Part shown: in pieces, positions 27,041 to 36,019 of the stretch | How the letters are laid out: each line of letters opens with the position of its first letter | Position numbering within the stretch: the first letter of the stretch is position 1 | Source: G965261475 sp965261475 [NCBI: bacterium] | GTDB lineage: Bacteria; SAR324; XYD2-FULL-50-16 | NCBI GenBank assembly: GCA_965261475.1 | Contig: OZ253454.1 | Coordinates: forward strand, 930,001 to 994,000 | Reading direction: 5' to 3' | Length of the DNA: 64,000 bases | Program-made: the position numbers and the translations under genes | Notes under the pieces: model-generated | Seen by the model: only the letters and a program-made list of their open reading frames with translations | Told to the model about the DNA's origin: nothing | Databases searched by the model: none

Positions 27041-27418
27041 TTATATTCTTCTTCTTTTCGGTGGTCTGCATCCGTTATGAGGAATTTTTGTCTCATCTTT
27101 AATATAGGTAATTTTTATGCCACTATCAGCTAGTGCTCTTAGTGCATTCTCCCTACCACTACCACCTCCCCTAACATGAATATCTAGGGATCTAATTCCA
27201 AAATTATCTATCTTCTTTAGAATATCATTGCCAATTAACTGAGCTGCATAGGGAGTGCTTTTCCTAGAGCCTTTAAAGCCCTGCAGACCAGCACTAGACC
27301 AGCAAACCACATTGCCAAGAAGATCTGTAATTGTAATTAAGGTATTGTTAAAAGATGCATAAATATACGCTTTTGCGTGGGAGACATTTTTATTTTTTTT
27401 TGTAGATTTTTTATACAT
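27041..27418 (-). CDS. rpsK: Small ribosomal subunit protein uS11
   Basis: A 125-residue S11 with a basic N terminus ([18 protein letters not shown]), [33 protein letters not shown] and the C-terminal signature [13 protein letters not shown]. It forms the 30S platform with S6/S18 and the mRNA exit. It sits between rpsM and rpoA in the alpha-type cluster. Confidence 0.97.
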   Translation of the reverse strand: MYKKSTKKNKNVSHAKAYIYASFNNTLITITDLLGNVVCWSSAGLQGFKGSRKSTPYAAQLIGNDILKKIDNFGIRSLDIHVRGGGSGRENALRALADSGIKITYIKDETKIPHNGCRPPKRRRI

Positions 27419-27435
27419 ATTTATATTTTAAAAAT

Positions 27436-27804
27436 TTAAACTTTCTTGCTTTTGCTACCGCTCATACTCCTTACTCTACAAGTCCTAGCATTAGTTTTAG
27501 ATCTTTGTCCTCTTACAGGTAGTCTGCGTCTATGCCTGATGCCTCTATAACAACCTAAATCTACCATTCTCTTAATATCTAAACTAATTTTTCTCCTTAA
27601 ATCACCTTCTATAAGGTAATTTTGTAATTCTTGCCTGATTTGAGCAAGCTCACTCGAATTTATGTCTTTGACCTTTTTGTCCTTATCTATATCTATTTTT
27701 GTCAATATTTTTTTAGCAGAGGTATTGCCAATTCCATAAATTCTAGTTAAAGCAATCTCTATCCTCTTGTTATCAGGTAAATAAGTCCCTTCTATTCTTG
27801 CCAT
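27436..27804 (-). CDS. rpsM: Small ribosomal subunit protein uS13
   Basis: A 122-residue S13: MARIEGTYLPDNKRIEIALT, IYGIGNTSAKKIL, DIKRMVDLGCYRGIRHRRRL and LPVRGQRSKTNARTCR, ending in the basic tail that reaches the P-site tRNA. It lies three bases after the rpmJ stop. Confidence 0.97.
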   Translation of the reverse strand: MARIEGTYLPDNKRIEIALTRIYGIGNTSAKKILTKIDIDKDKKVKDINSSELAQIRQELQNYLIEGDLRRKISLDIKRMVDLGCYRGIRHRRRLPVRGQRSKTNARTCRVRSMSGSKSKKV

Positions 27805-27807
27805 AAT

Positions 27808-27921
27808 TTATCCTTGCTTTTGTTTGTGTTTGGGATTTTTACAAATCACTCGTACTACTCCTTTTCTTTTAATAACCTTGCAATCCTTACAAATTTTCTT
27901 TGCCGAAGCTCCTACTTTCAT
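27808..27921 (-). CDS. rpmJ: Large ribosomal subunit protein bL36 (cysteine/zinc type)
   Basis: A 37-codon gene starting [20 protein letters not shown] and ending [11 protein letters not shown]. Three cysteines and a histidine (C-x2-C, then C-x4-H) form the zinc ribbon of the C+ form of L36. Its ATG overlaps the infA stop (ATGA), and its TAA is three bases before rpsM. The usual alphaproteobacterial L36 is a longer cysteine-free form, so this argues about lineage. Confidence 0.95.
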   Translation of the reverse strand: MKVGASAKKICKDCKVIKRKGVVRVICKNPKHKQKQG

Positions 27922-28139
27922 TTTCTTTCTCTAAAAATAATTCTGCCCTTAAATACATCATACGGCGAAATTGCAACTTTTACCATATCTCCAGGTAAAA
28001 TTTTAATATAATGCATTCTCATCTTGCCAGACAAATGAGCAAGAATTATAACCTTGCTGTTATTTAACTGCACTCTAAACTCAGCGTTTGGCAAAGTTTC
28101 AATCACCTTGCCAACAAACTCTTGGTAGTCTTTACCCAT
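27918..28139 (-). CDS. infA: Translation initiation factor IF-1
   Basis: A 73-residue OB-fold protein: [56 protein letters not shown]. It binds the 30S A site during initiation. It starts immediately after adk (0-base gap) and overlaps rpmJ by four bases. The methionine aminopeptidase gene often found between adk and infA is missing. Confidence 0.96.
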   Translation of the reverse strand: MGKDYQEFVGKVIETLPNAEFRVQLNNSKVIILAHLSGKMRMHYIKILPGDMVKVAISPYDVFKGRIIFRERK

Positions 28140-28760
28140 CTATGTTGGAAATAATTGTCTTACTAATTCCTGACTCACTTGTTCAATAGTTCTATTGGCA
28201 TCAATTTTAATTAAAATATCTTTTTTTTTATAATAATCTATGATAGGCGTAGTTTCTGTTTCATACACTTGTAAACGAGTATTGATTTTATCAGGTCCAT
28301 CATCAAAACGACGTGCTAAATTATTGCTTGTAGCAGGAGGATTATGGTCACAATGGTAAATATCTCCAGTTCTTGCATCAACTATCCTACCAGAAATTCG
28401 TCCTATCAAATGTTTTTTGTCCACACAAAAATATACAGCTTTATCTAAAATAATGTCTTTCTTCTTCAATAAAGTATCCAAATATTCAGCTTGCAATTTT
28501 GTCCTTGGAAACCCATCTAGTATAACCCCTTGCCCTTGTTCTTGTGTAAACATTCCCTCTGCTAACAAATCAATCATTATTTTATCTGGTACTAATTTTC
28601 CTATATTTATATACTGACTAGCTAGTTTACCAAGCTTGCTATTCTTTTCTTTTCTTAAAATATCACCCGTAGATAGATGCAACATTTTAAACTTCTTGGC
28701 TAAAATTTTTGATTGGGTTCCCTTGCCAGAGCCGGGAGGACCTAAAAATATAAAAAACAT
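28140..28760 (-). CDS. adk: Adenylate kinase
   Basis: About 206 residues from ATG at 28760: MFFIFLGPPGSGKGTQ (P-loop), HLSTGDILRKE (AMP site), GVILDGFPRTKLQAEYL, and a full LID domain with GRISGRIVDARTGDIYHCD and ARRFDDGPDKINTRL. The LID has a single cysteine rather than a four-cysteine zinc site. The frame can be extended upstream into secY, but the family N terminus and a start 2 bases from the secY stop fix the ATG. It balances ATP, ADP and AMP. Confidence 0.96.
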   Translation of the reverse strand: MFFIFLGPPGSGKGTQSKILAKKFKMLHLSTGDILRKEKNSKLGKLASQYINIGKLVPDKIMIDLLAEGMFTQEQGQGVILDGFPRTKLQAEYLDTLLKKKDIILDKAVYFCVDKKHLIGRISGRIVDARTGDIYHCDHNPPATSNNLARRFDDGPDKINTRLQVYETETTPIIDYYKKKDILIKIDANRTIEQVSQELVRQLFPT

Positions 28761-28761
28761 A

Positions 28762-30072
28762 TTAATATTTTTTTTTTCTTTTTTTCTTAATAAATCCTTC
28801 ATAGTTTTGATAAACCAAAAATGTTTCTACTTGTTTAGAGGTATCTAATGCTACGCTAACTACAATTAAAAGAGCAGCACCTCCAAAAAAAAAAGGTAAA
28901 CTAAAAAAACTGTAAAAGAAACTTGGAAATAAACTAATTGCGCACAAATAAACCGCACCTCCTACAGTCAATCTAGTTAAAATCAAATTTAAATAATTTG
29001 CAGTTCTTTGCCCGGGTCTTACTCCTGGAATAAATCCTCCTCCTTGTTTTAAATCTTCTGAAATTTTGATAGGGTTAAACTGTATGGCTACATAGAAAAA
29101 ACAAAAAAAGAAAATAAGTACCGAAAAAATAACACTATATAAAAATTTACCGGGAATGAGCTGCTGCCCGAAAGATTGTACCCAAGGAGTGCTAACAAAA
29201 GCAGTGAGCGAAGAAGGAAAAGCTAACAAAGATGAAGCAAAAATCAATGGAATAACACCAGAGACATTAACTTTTAATGGTAGATAAGAAGATTGTCCTC
29301 CATACATCTTATTTTGAATTACTTTTTTTGCATAATGTACCGGAATTTTTCTCTCTGCAGATTCTACAAAAATTACACCCCAAACTATAAAAATCATTAA
29401 AATTCCTACCATTGCAATAATAAAGGCACTAATCTCTCCTGTTTGAAAGAGCTGTAGGGTTCTAATGAGAGCAATTGGAATATCTGCTACTATACCAGTA
29501 AAGACAATAATTGACATACCATTACCTATGCCTCTTTCGTTGATTTTTTCTCCCATCCACATGACAAACGCAGTACCAGCTGTCAGTGTTACTAAAGACA
29601 GCACTATAAAAAAAGAATAATTCAAGTTTGTTACCACAATATCCCTGCCAGTAGGTGTTTGTAAATTAGCGATCCCTGTAACTATGCCAAACCCTTGGAT
29701 AATACTTAAAACAATAGTTAAATAACGAGTATATTGAGAAATTTTACGGCGACCATCGTCACCTTCTTGGGCTAATCTTTCTAAAGTAGGGACTACAGCT
29801 GTCATTATTTGCATAATAATAGATGCACTAATATATGGAATAATTCCTAAAGCAAAAATACTTAAGTTTCTTAGAGCTCCTCCAGAAAATGTATTAAAAA
29901 AAGAAAGAATATTACCTATTTGTGAATCAAATAGCTCTCCTAGTGCTTCTCTATCGATGCCGGGAATTGGAATATGTGTTCCCGCTCTAAAAAAGATTAT
30001 CATCAATAGAGTAAACAAAACCCTATTTTTTAAATCTTCTACTTTAAATATATTGCGAATAACGGAAAACAT
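28762..30072 (-). CDS. secY: Protein translocase subunit SecY
   Basis: A 436-residue integral membrane protein with the expected ten transmembrane helices. Landmarks are GTHIPIPGID near the N terminus, NTFSGGALRNLSIFALGIIP (plug and TM2 region), GNGMSIIVFTGI, PLKVNVSGVIPLIFASSLL, and GGGFIPGVRPGQRTANYL in the C5 cytoplasmic loop that engages SecA or the ribosome. It is followed by adk and preceded by rplO at 7 bases. Confidence 0.97.
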   Translation of the reverse strand: MFSVIRNIFKVEDLKNRVLFTLLMIIFFRAGTHIPIPGIDREALGELFDSQIGNILSFFNTFSGGALRNLSIFALGIIPYISASIIMQIMTAVVPTLERLAQEGDDGRRKISQYTRYLTIVLSIIQGFGIVTGIANLQTPTGRDIVVTNLNYSFFIVLSLVTLTAGTAFVMWMGEKINERGIGNGMSIIVFTGIVADIPIALIRTLQLFQTGEISAFIIAMVGILMIFIVWGVIFVESAERKIPVHYAKKVIQNKMYGGQSSYLPLKVNVSGVIPLIFASSLLAFPSSLTAFVSTPWVQSFGQQLIPGKFLYSVIFSVLIFFFCFFYVAIQFNPIKISEDLKQGGGFIPGVRPGQRTANYLNLILTRLTVGGAVYLCAISLFPSFFYSFFSLPFFFGGAALLIVVSVALDTSKQVETFLVYQNYEGFIKKKRKKKY

Positions 30073-30079
30073 AAAATAA

Positions 30080-30523
30080 TTAGTTAACTTGACCTTGTAG
30101 TTTTTCTATTTTCTCTCTCGCTTGTTTGCTAACAGCGTCAACTTTAACTCGAATAGCCGTAGTCAACTCTCCATCTGATAAAATCTTCAATGCTTGTTTA
30201 GTGTCTTTGGGTACTAGACCTGCTTTCAATAAAGCGTCTTTATCAATCAGTTTTGATTTATCTAATTTAGTACTTTTCTCAATATCTTCTAAGTGAATAA
30301 TAAAATTCTCCTTGCGAAACAAATTTGAAAACCCTCTTTTAGGTAGTCGTCTGTGTAGAGGCATTTGTCCTCCCTCAAACCCTATTCTAACACCCCCTCC
30401 TGACCTCGAATTTTGCCCCTTATGTCCCTTACCAGCAGTTTTACCGAAAGTAGAACCAGGACCTCTTCCTATTCTTTTCTTTTTTTTTTTAGACCCTTTC
30501 GGGATTTGTAATTTTTCTAGCAT
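30080..30523 (-). CDS. rplO: Large ribosomal subunit protein uL15
   Basis: A 147-residue L15: basic glycine-rich N terminus (KKKKRIGRGPGSTFGKTAGK), GHKGQNSRSGGGVRIGFEGG and MPLHRRLPKRGF, then the C-terminal domain. The rpsE stop is three bases upstream, where rpmD (L30) usually lies; no L30 frame exists here. Confidence 0.96.
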   Translation of the reverse strand: MLEKLQIPKGSKKKKKRIGRGPGSTFGKTAGKGHKGQNSRSGGGVRIGFEGGQMPLHRRLPKRGFSNLFRKENFIIHLEDIEKSTKLDKSKLIDKDALLKAGLVPKDTKQALKILSDGELTTAIRVKVDAVSKQAREKIEKLQGQVN

Positions 30524-30526
30524 ATA

Positions 30527-31042
30527 TCAATAATTTATAAAGCAAACTTCCTCTAGCGCCTTGCCTCTTAACTGCGCTGTCTCATCAAAACTACGGAGTT
30601 GAGATAAACCATCTATAACAGCTCTGACAACATTGTAAGTATTCCTAGAGCCTAAAGTTTTGATATTAATATCTTTAATACCTATAGCCTCAATAACTGC
30701 CCTTGCAGAATCATTAGCAATAACACCATTACCAGACAAAGTAGGTTTCAAGAGAACTTTGCTACCACAAAAATAACCTTGCGCCTCATGAGGAATGGTA
30801 TTTTTATATAATTTATAAGGCTCCATAGATTTAGTAGCAATTCTGATTGCTTTTTTGACAGATTCTGCTAACTCTAGCGCTTTACCAACGCCAACGCCAA
30901 CACTTCCTAGTCCATCTCCTACTATAGCTAAAGAACTAAAACCAAATCTTCTACCACCCTTCACAACTTTAGCTACTCTACGAATTTTTATAACTCTCTC
31001 TATTAGTTTATTGTCTTGTTTTTTTTTTTGTAAATGCTCCAT
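30527..31042 (-). CDS. rpsE: Small ribosomal subunit protein uS5
   Basis: A 171-residue S5 with the double-stranded RNA-binding domain IERVIKIRRVAKVVKGGRRF, AIVGDGLGSVGVGVGKALEL, then SGNGVIANDSARAVIEAIGI and GSRNTYNVVRAVIDGL in the S2-like domain. It takes part in decoding fidelity. It is located between rplR and rplO with 2-3 base gaps. Confidence 0.96.
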   Translation of the reverse strand: MEHLQKKKQDNKLIERVIKIRRVAKVVKGGRRFGFSSLAIVGDGLGSVGVGVGKALELAESVKKAIRIATKSMEPYKLYKNTIPHEAQGYFCGSKVLLKPTLSGNGVIANDSARAVIEAIGIKDINIKTLGSRNTYNVVRAVIDGLSQLRSFDETAQLRGKALEEVCFINY

Positions 31043-31044
31043 TT

Positions 31045-31377
31045 CTAAAATTTAATTCCTGATTCTCTAATAGCATCTGCTAACACTTTGACATTGCCAT
31101 GATAAAACAAACCATTTCTATCAAAAATAATTTTGTTTAATTTTTTTTCTTTTAATTTATTGCCAAAAATTTTGCCAACATAAGCAGCAGCTTTTTTATT
31201 GCCAGTTTTTTTTTCTAAATGCAAGCTAACCTCTTTTTGACAACTAGAAACACTGCATAAGGTTACATTGTTTGTATCATCTACAGCTTGCACACTGATA
31301 TGTTTTAAACTCCTAGACACACTAACTCTTGGTCTAACATCAGTACCTTTATTTTTAAATCTCTTATTCTTCATCAT
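31045..31377 (-). CDS. rplR: Large ribosomal subunit protein uL18
   Basis: A 110-residue L18: RPRVSVSRSLKHISVQAVDD, KKAAAYVGKIFGNKLKEKKL and the C-terminal FDRNGLFYHGNVKVLADAIR, which binds 5S rRNA. The length is slightly short of the usual 117 because the N-terminal basic tail is reduced. It is eight bases after rplF. Confidence 0.95.
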   Translation of the reverse strand: MMKNKRFKNKGTDVRPRVSVSRSLKHISVQAVDDTNNVTLCSVSSCQKEVSLHLEKKTGNKKAAAYVGKIFGNKLKEKKLNKIIFDRNGLFYHGNVKVLADAIRESGIKF

Positions 31378-31384
31378 TTAATCA

Positions 31385-31948
31385 CTATTCTTTTTTACCC
31401 GTTTTACCTGCTTTTCTAATAATATGCTCTCCATCGTAACGCACGCCTTTGCCTTTGTAAGGCTCAGGAGGTCTATAAGCTCTAATCTCTGCTGCTGTTT
31501 GTCCTACTAGCTGTTTATCACAAGAGACAAGTATAATTTTATTGCCATCTACTTTCGCACTAACCGTCTCAGGTAGCCTATACTCAACTGGTAGCGAAAA
31601 ACCTAAATTGAGAGTCAATTTATTACCAGATATTTGCGCTCTATAGCCTACGCCTTGTAGCAACAAAATTTTTTCAAATCCTTGCGAGACGCCATGTATC
31701 ATATTAAATACAAGCTGTCTAATAGTGCCGTGGATCGCTTTGCATTCTTTAGACATATCATCTCTTTTGACAGGCTCTACCAATATATATTCATCGCCTA
31801 TAGATAATTTAAATTGTGCTGGAATCCGAAGCTCTAATTCTCCTTTTATTCCTTTTACTCTAAGCAAATTTTGACTACAATCTAAACTTACCGAATCTAT
31901 TCTTTTAATAGGATTGTCACCTACTCTAGATTTTTTTATCTCTTGCAT
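31385..31948 (-). CDS. rplF: Large ribosomal subunit protein uL6
   Basis: A 187-residue L6 with two repeats: RVKGIKGELELRIP in the first, GYRAQISGNKLTLNLGFSLP and the C-terminal signature PEPYKGKGVRYDGEHIIRKA. It sits near the sarcin-ricin loop. It starts four bases after the rpsH stop. Confidence 0.96.
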   Translation of the reverse strand: MQEIKKSRVGDNPIKRIDSVSLDCSQNLLRVKGIKGELELRIPAQFKLSIGDEYILVEPVKRDDMSKECKAIHGTIRQLVFNMIHGVSQGFEKILLLQGVGYRAQISGNKLTLNLGFSLPVEYRLPETVSAKVDGNKIILVSCDKQLVGQTAAEIRAYRPPEPYKGKGVRYDGEHIIRKAGKTGKKE

Positions 31949-31951
31949 GTC

Positions 31952-32359
31952 TTAATAAACCGAACAAATAATTTCTCCCCCTATATTCCTTTTTCGACAC
32001 TCAGCATCTGATAAGAGTCCTTGTGAAGTAGATACAACCAAAACCCCTTGACCGCACATAAAAGGTAAAATATCTGCTGCTGTTTTATAATTCCTAAGCC
32101 CAGGTCTAGAAATTCTTTGTATTTTTCTAATAATAGCACAATTTTTTTTATCGTATTTAAGACCAATAGTTAACAAACTTTTCTCTGTTTTCTCTGTTTT
32201 CTCTGTTTTCTCTACAGATTGAACAAAGCCTTCTTTATAAAAAAGCTCTGCAATAGCTGCTTTGATTTTAGAATAAGGAACTTTGACTTCCTTATGTTTT
32301 CTAAGACCAGCGTTTCTAATTCTTGTTAGTAAATCTGCAATAGGATCATTCATAGACAT
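31952..32359 (-). CDS. rpsH: Small ribosomal subunit protein uS8 with internal Glu-Lys-Thr repeat
   Basis: About 135 residues from ATG at 32359 (MSMNDPIADLLTRIRNAG); the ATG two codons later is also possible. The C terminus has the S8 signature GQGVLVVSTSQGLLSDAECR and RNIGGEIICSVY. Between the N-terminal domain and the core lies KTEKTEKTEK, produced by a perfect 9-bp tandem repeat. A longer frame extends back into rpsN, but only the short version matches the family. It binds 16S rRNA helix 21 and would be expected to regulate the spc operon by analogy with E. coli. Confidence 0.95.
   Translation of the reverse strand: MSMNDPIADLLTRIRNAGLRKHKEVKVPYSKIKAAIAELFYKEGFVQSVEKTEKTEKTEKSLLTIGLKYDKKNCAIIRKIQRISRPGLRNYKTAADILPFMCGQGVLVVSTSQGLLSDAECRKRNIGGEIICSVY
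32179..32214 (-). repeat. 9-bp tandem repeat within rpsH
   Basis: Four units of TTTTCTCTG (the last with one change) in tandem on the plus strand. The period is three codons, so the repeat preserves frame and adds Glu-Lys-Thr triplets to S8. Copy number could vary by slippage without breaking the gene. Confidence 0.85.
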
Positions 32360-32364
32360 AATAA

Positions 32365-32550
32365 TTACCAGCTTAATTTTTTTACCCCTGGAATCAATCC
32401 AGAGCTTGCACTTTGGCGAAAACAAATACGACACATGCCAAATTGTCTAAGATAGCCACGAGGTCTGCCGCACTTAAAGCATCTATTTCTCTTGCGTACA
32501 GCAAACTTAGGTGTCTTTTCAGATCTAGCAATAACAGATTTTTTAGCCAT
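32365..32550 (-). CDS. rpsN: Small ribosomal subunit protein uS14, zinc-binding short form
   Basis: A 61-residue S14: [20 protein letters not shown], then [20 protein letters not shown] (two CxxC pairs forming a zinc site) and [13 protein letters not shown]. This is the short zinc (C+) form typical of Firmicutes, Campylobacterota and several other groups. Most alpha-, beta- and gammaproteobacteria carry a roughly 101-residue cysteine-free S14. It stands in the canonical slot between rplE and rpsH. Confidence 0.96.
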   Translation of the reverse strand: MAKKSVIARSEKTPKFAVRKRNRCFKCGRPRGYLRQFGMCRICFRQSASSGLIPGVKKLSW

Positions 32551-33085
32551 TTTCTTTGATAAAAGGTAAACCTAGTTTTTTTAATAAAAATAATGCTTGA
32601 TCCTGTTTGTCTGTTGTAGTTACAAAGCTAATACTCAGTCCGCGTATTTTATCTATATCGTCATAAACAATTTCAGGAAAAATTAACTGCTCTCGCAATC
32701 CTAGTGTATAATTCCCCTTGCTATCAAAGGCTCGTAGAGATAAACCTTTAAAATCTTTCAAGCGAGGTAAACAAACATTGACTAATCTTTCTAAAAAACT
32801 ATACATTCTTTGTCTTCTTAGAGTAACTTTCACTCCTATAGGCATATCTTCTCTTAATTTAAATCCTGCAATAGATTTTTTAGCTTTCGTCACCACAGGT
32901 TTCTGCGCTGCAATCAATCTCAAATCATTTTGGATATACTCTAAACATTTTGGATTATGCACCGCTTCTCCAGCTCCTACATTTAATACAATTTTTTGTA
33001 GTTTAGGAACTTGAAATTCGTTTTTAACTTTAAATTCTTTACAAAATTCTGTAACGATAGATTTATGAATACTACTGTTCAACAT
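32543..33085 (-). CDS. rplE: Large ribosomal subunit protein uL5
   Basis: About 180 residues from ATG at 33085: [57 protein letters not shown], and [24 protein letters not shown] nine codons upstream extends the frame into rplX, but the family N terminus supports the ATG. The gene overlaps rplX by 14 bases upstream and rpsN by 8 bases downstream. L5 binds 5S rRNA and contacts S13. Confidence 0.95.
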   Translation of the reverse strand: MLNSSIHKSIVTEFCKEFKVKNEFQVPKLQKIVLNVGAGEAVHNPKCLEYIQNDLRLIAAQKPVVTKAKKSIAGFKLREDMPIGVKVTLRRQRMYSFLERLVNVCLPRLKDFKGLSLRAFDSKGNYTLGLREQLIFPEIVYDDIDKIRGLSISFVTTTDKQDQALFLLKKLGLPFIKENG

Positions 33086-33422
33086 TCTTAGTTTTAGTTC
33101 TTTCTGAAACAAAAATTCGTTTCTTGTTTTTAGCTACTCCCTCAATACAAATTCTTTCTCCTTTTTTTGTTTTAGCATTATAAAGCAATACATTAGAGTA
33201 GTGTATTGCTCCTTCTTTTTTGACCATCTTACCTTTCTGATTCTTTTGTGTAGGCTTTTGATGTTTTTGCTGTAAAGCAATACCTTCTACGCATAAACGG
33301 TCATTTTTTTTATCAATTTTTAAAATCTTCCCGTTTTTACCTCTATCTTTCCCACTAATAACTTGCACCAGGTCATCGTGCTTCAAAAAAAATTTTCTTC
33401 TTTTCTTTATTTTTGTTTTCAT
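33072..33422 (-). CDS. rplX: Large ribosomal subunit protein uL24
   Basis: A 116-residue KOW-domain protein: HDDLVQVISGKDRGKNGKIL, VEGIALQQKHQKPTQKN, GAIHYSNVLLYN. It is among the first proteins assembling on 23S rRNA. The last 14 bases overlap rplE. Confidence 0.94.
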   Translation of the reverse strand: MKTKIKKRRKFFLKHDDLVQVISGKDRGKNGKILKIDKKNDRLCVEGIALQQKHQKPTQKNQKGKMVKKEGAIHYSNVLLYNAKTKKGERICIEGVAKNKKRIFVSERTKTKNVEQ

Positions 33423-33428
33423 TTTCTT

Positions 33429-33797
33429 TTAGTAAACTTCTGGAGCAAGCGAAACTATTTTCATAAATTTTTTTGCTCTTAACTCCCTAGCAATAGGTCC
33501 AAAGACCCTAGTGCCTACTGGCTCTTGTTTTTGGTTGATAATGACAGCTGCATTATTGTTAAATTGAATAGAGCTCCCATCAGTCCTTTTTTTTGCTTTT
33601 GCTGTTCTAACAATTACAGCTTTCACTATAGAGCCTTTTTTGATTTTAGCATTAGGAATAGCGCGTTTTACCGACGCAACTATCAAATCCCCAACTCCAG
33701 CAAAATTTCTCTTAGAGCCTCCTAAAACTTTAATACACATAATCTCTTTAGCACCTGTGTTATCTGCTACCTGTAGTCTAGTTTGCATTTGAATCAT
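33429..33797 (-). CDS. rplN: Large ribosomal subunit protein uL14
   Basis: A 122-residue L14: [60 protein letters not shown] and [20 protein letters not shown]. It lies in the canonical slot between rpsQ and rplX. Confidence 0.97.
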   Translation of the reverse strand: MIQMQTRLQVADNTGAKEIMCIKVLGGSKRNFAGVGDLIVASVKRAIPNAKIKKGSIVKAVIVRTAKAKKRTDGSSIQFNNNAAVIINQKQEPVGTRVFGPIARELRAKKFMKIVSLAPEVY

Positions 33798-33819
33798 AGT
33801 ATATCTTTTTCTTAAGAAG

Positions 33820-34101
33820 CTAATTTTTCTTTGTAATACCTAATAATCGCCATCTCTTGTGTTTGCTGATAGGTTTGCACTCTACAATTTGTACCAGATC
33901 ACCAAGCTTACATTTATTCTCAGGGTCGTGGCACTGGAATTTTTTTGAAAATTTTACCGTTTTCTTATACACAGGATGTTTGATAATTCTCTCCACTAAT
34001 ACTGCAATCGTTTTATCCATACTATTACTCACAACCACGCCTTGTCGTAATTTTTTATTTTTTCTTGATTTATTTTCCACCTTTTTGTTTAAGTGTTTCA
34101 T
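33820..34101 (-). CDS. rpsQ: Small ribosomal subunit protein uS17
   Basis: A 93-residue S17: [60 protein letters not shown]. The N terminus is about ten residues longer than usual because the only good ATG (34101) lies 32 bases inside rpmC; translation is probably coupled. Confidence 0.93.
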   Translation of the reverse strand: MKHLNKKVENKSRKNKKLRQGVVVSNSMDKTIAVLVERIIKHPVYKKTVKFSKKFQCHDPENKCKLGDLVQIVECKPISKHKRWRLLGITKKN

Positions 34102-34279
34102 TTAAAATTGTCTTTGCTCTTGCAATTAACTTTCTGTTTTTTTTTAACAAAGAAGTATCGCTAGAAGTTCCTATAGAAGAAGTACACAAAAAAGAAAAAT
34201 GCTTCTCTTCCATCTCAGTAATTTTCTTCACTAAATTTTGTGAAGTAAGTTTTCTTAAATCCGCAGTTTTCACTCCCAA
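34070..34279 (-). CDS. rpmC: Large ribosomal subunit protein uL29
   Basis: A 69-residue helical protein beginning [20 protein letters not shown] and ending [20 protein letters not shown], matching the L29 helix-turn-helix. The middle segment is divergent. It overlaps rplP by 10 bases and rpsQ by 32 bases, in the canonical L16-L29-S17 order. L29 borders the polypeptide exit tunnel. Confidence 0.88.
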   Translation of the reverse strand: MGVKTADLRKLTSQNLVKKITEMEEKHFSFLCTSSIGTSSDTSLLKKNRKLIARAKTILNETLKQKGGK

Positions 34280-34683
34280 CCTCTCAAAATAACATTGCTT
34301 TTTACAGAAAGTTTATATCTAGCTAAATCCAAAGCTTTTTTTGCTAATTCGGAATCATTGCTTTCTAACTCAAAAAGCACTCTACCGGGTTTAATAGGAC
34401 AAACCCAATGATCTACAGCACCTTTACCCTTGCCCATTCTAGTCTCAGCTGGACGCATAGTTATTGGTCTATCGGGAAAAACACGAATCCAAACTTTACC
34501 AGTTCTTTTTAAAGTCCTAGTAATAGTTATTCTAGCAGCCTCGATTTGCCTTGAAGTAAGAAACCCTCTACCCGTAGCTTGAATAGCATACTCTCCAAAA
34601 ACTATACTGTTGCCTTGAGTAGCTTGCCCTTTCAAACGACCTCGCATCCTCTTCCTATATTTTGTTTTTGCTGGAAATAACAT
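34270..34683 (-). CDS. rplP: Large ribosomal subunit protein uL16
   Basis: A 137-residue L16: [60 protein letters not shown] and [20 protein letters not shown]. It contacts tRNA in the A site. There is a 49-base gap after rpsC. Confidence 0.97.
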   Translation of the reverse strand: MLFPAKTKYRKRMRGRLKGQATQGNSIVFGEYAIQATGRGFLTSRQIEAARITITRTLKRTGKVWIRVFPDRPITMRPAETRMGKGKGAVDHWVCPIKPGRVLFELESNDSELAKKALDLARYKLSVKSNVILRGWE

Positions 34684-34732
34684 AATTTAAATTTTAAATA
34701 CTCCTTTTATTAGTGCCTTAACTATAAAAACT

Positions 34733-35377
34733 TTACTGTTTTTTAATTCTCATGTTTTGCTTTTTAACATCATAAACCCAAACCTTAACGCCTATAATGC
34801 CATAAACAGTATTTGCCTCATGGCGAGCGTAATCAATCCTATTTTTAATAGTATGCAAAGGCACCCTGCCTTCTCTAACCCATTCGGTTCTCGCTATCTC
34901 AGCTCCATTCAAGCGACCACTAACCATAATTTTAAGACCAGTAACACCGTAGCGCTCAGAATTCTGAACCGCTTTTTTTATGACCCTACGAAAAGGAAAT
35001 CTTTTTTCTAACTGCTTTGCTATGTTCATTGCAATTAGTTTGGCATTTGTTTCTGGACGGCGAATCTCTCTAATCTCTATATTAACTTTTTTTTTAACAA
35101 GTTTCAACAAAGATCGCTCTAGTTTTTCTATTCCTTCTTTCTTTTTTCCAATTACAGTACCAGGTCTAGCAACAAACAAAATCATTTTTAATGCTTTGCC
35201 TGTCCTTTCAATCTCAATAGAAGCCACTCCTGCAAAATCTAATTCTTTGCTGACAAACTCACGAATCTTGAGATCTTCTTGCAAAAACTCTTTGTGACTT
35301 TTTTGAGGAAACCAATTAGAAAACCATTTTTGATTAACGCCCAATCTAAAGCCTATCGGATTAACTTTTTGTCCCAT
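34733..35377 (-). CDS. rpsC: Small ribosomal subunit protein uS3
   Basis: About 214 residues from the [23 protein letters not shown] domain [19 protein letters not shown]-terminal domain [64 protein letters not shown] two codons upstream is not needed. The start lies 2 bases... just after the rplV stop (35380-35382 on the complementary strand), in the usual order. Confidence 0.96.
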   Translation of the reverse strand: MGQKVNPIGFRLGVNQKWFSNWFPQKSHKEFLQEDLKIREFVSKELDFAGVASIEIERTGKALKMILFVARPGTVIGKKKEGIEKLERSLLKLVKKKVNIEIREIRRPETNAKLIAMNIAKQLEKRFPFRRVIKKAVQNSERYGVTGLKIMVSGRLNGAEIARTEWVREGRVPLHTIKNRIDYARHEANTVYGIIGVKVWVYDVKKQNMRIKKQ

Positions 35378-35379
35378 AA

Positions 35380-35724
35380 TCAATAACTCAATCCAATAAA
35401 AACATGACTGCTTCTCTTTCTAATCAGAGCCCCTCTGCCCATAGCCCTAGGACGCAATCTTTTTAAAACATACCCTTTATCCACTTTTATTTCCTGTAGA
35501 ACCAACTTATCAACATTTGTATCTGCATGTTTTTGTTGCGCATTAGCTATAGCAGATTTGAGTAATTGCAATAAATAAATATTAGAAGCTCTTCTAACAT
35601 TTTCTAAAAAGGCAATTGCATTATCAACCTTTTGTCCACGAATAGCATTAGCTACAAGTCTAACTTTTGTTGGAGAAACGCTGATGTTTCTAAGTTTAGC
35701 AACACTAATAATCTTGTTTTTCAT
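35380..35724 (-). CDS. rplV: Large ribosomal subunit protein uL22
   Basis: A 114-residue L22: [40 protein letters not shown], and the tunnel-lining hairpin [20 protein letters not shown]. It lies between rpsS and rpsC. Confidence 0.96.
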   Translation of the reverse strand: MKNKIISVAKLRNISVSPTKVRLVANAIRGQKVDNAIAFLENVRRASNIYLLQLLKSAIANAQQKHADTNVDKLVLQEIKVDKGYVLKRLRPRAMGRGALIRKRSSHVFIGLSY

Positions 35725-35728
35725 ATTC

Positions 35729-36019
35729 TTACTTTTTTACTCTCTTATCACTCTTATCACTCTTAGAAGTATGACCTCTATAATTCCTTGTTGGAGAAAA
35801 TTCTCCAAGTTTATGCCCTACAACACCTTCGCTAATAAAAACTGGTATAAATTTTTTTCCGTTATGAACTGCAATATTCAAACCCACAAATTCTGGTAAA
35901 ATTACAGATCTTCTAGACCAAGTCTTAATCAATTTTTTAGCACCAGAATTTTTAGCTACCTGACATTTTTTTAAAAGGTGCCCATCTACAAAAGGTCCTT
36001 TTTTGATAGATCTACTCAT
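35729..36019 (-). CDS. rpsS: Small ribosomal subunit protein uS19
   Basis: A 96-residue S19: [40 protein letters not shown] and [19 protein letters not shown]. The C-terminal tail ends [10 protein letters not shown], created by a 9-bp tandem duplication (35742-35759). The start overlaps the rplB stop by four bases. Confidence 0.96.
   Translation of the reverse strand: MSRSIKKGPFVDGHLLKKCQVAKNSGAKKLIKTWSRRSVILPEFVGLNIAVHNGKKFIPVFISEGVVGHKLGEFSPTRNYRGHTSKSDKSDKRVKK
35742..35768 (-). repeat. 9-bp tandem repeat in the rpsS tail
   Basis: CTCTTATCA occurs twice in tandem at 35742-35759 and is followed by a partial third unit (CTCTTAGAA). The period of three codons keeps the frame and yields Ser-Asp-Lys repeats in the disordered C terminus of S19. 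Confidence 0.7.

Noticed and set aside
28761-28802. N-terminal extension of adenylate kinase into secY
   Set aside because: The family N terminus begins at the ATG at 28760, and the extension only reads secY in another frame.
31981-32166. Second minus-strand frame of 61 codons in rpsH
   Set aside because: It is wholly inside rpsH and has no family match.
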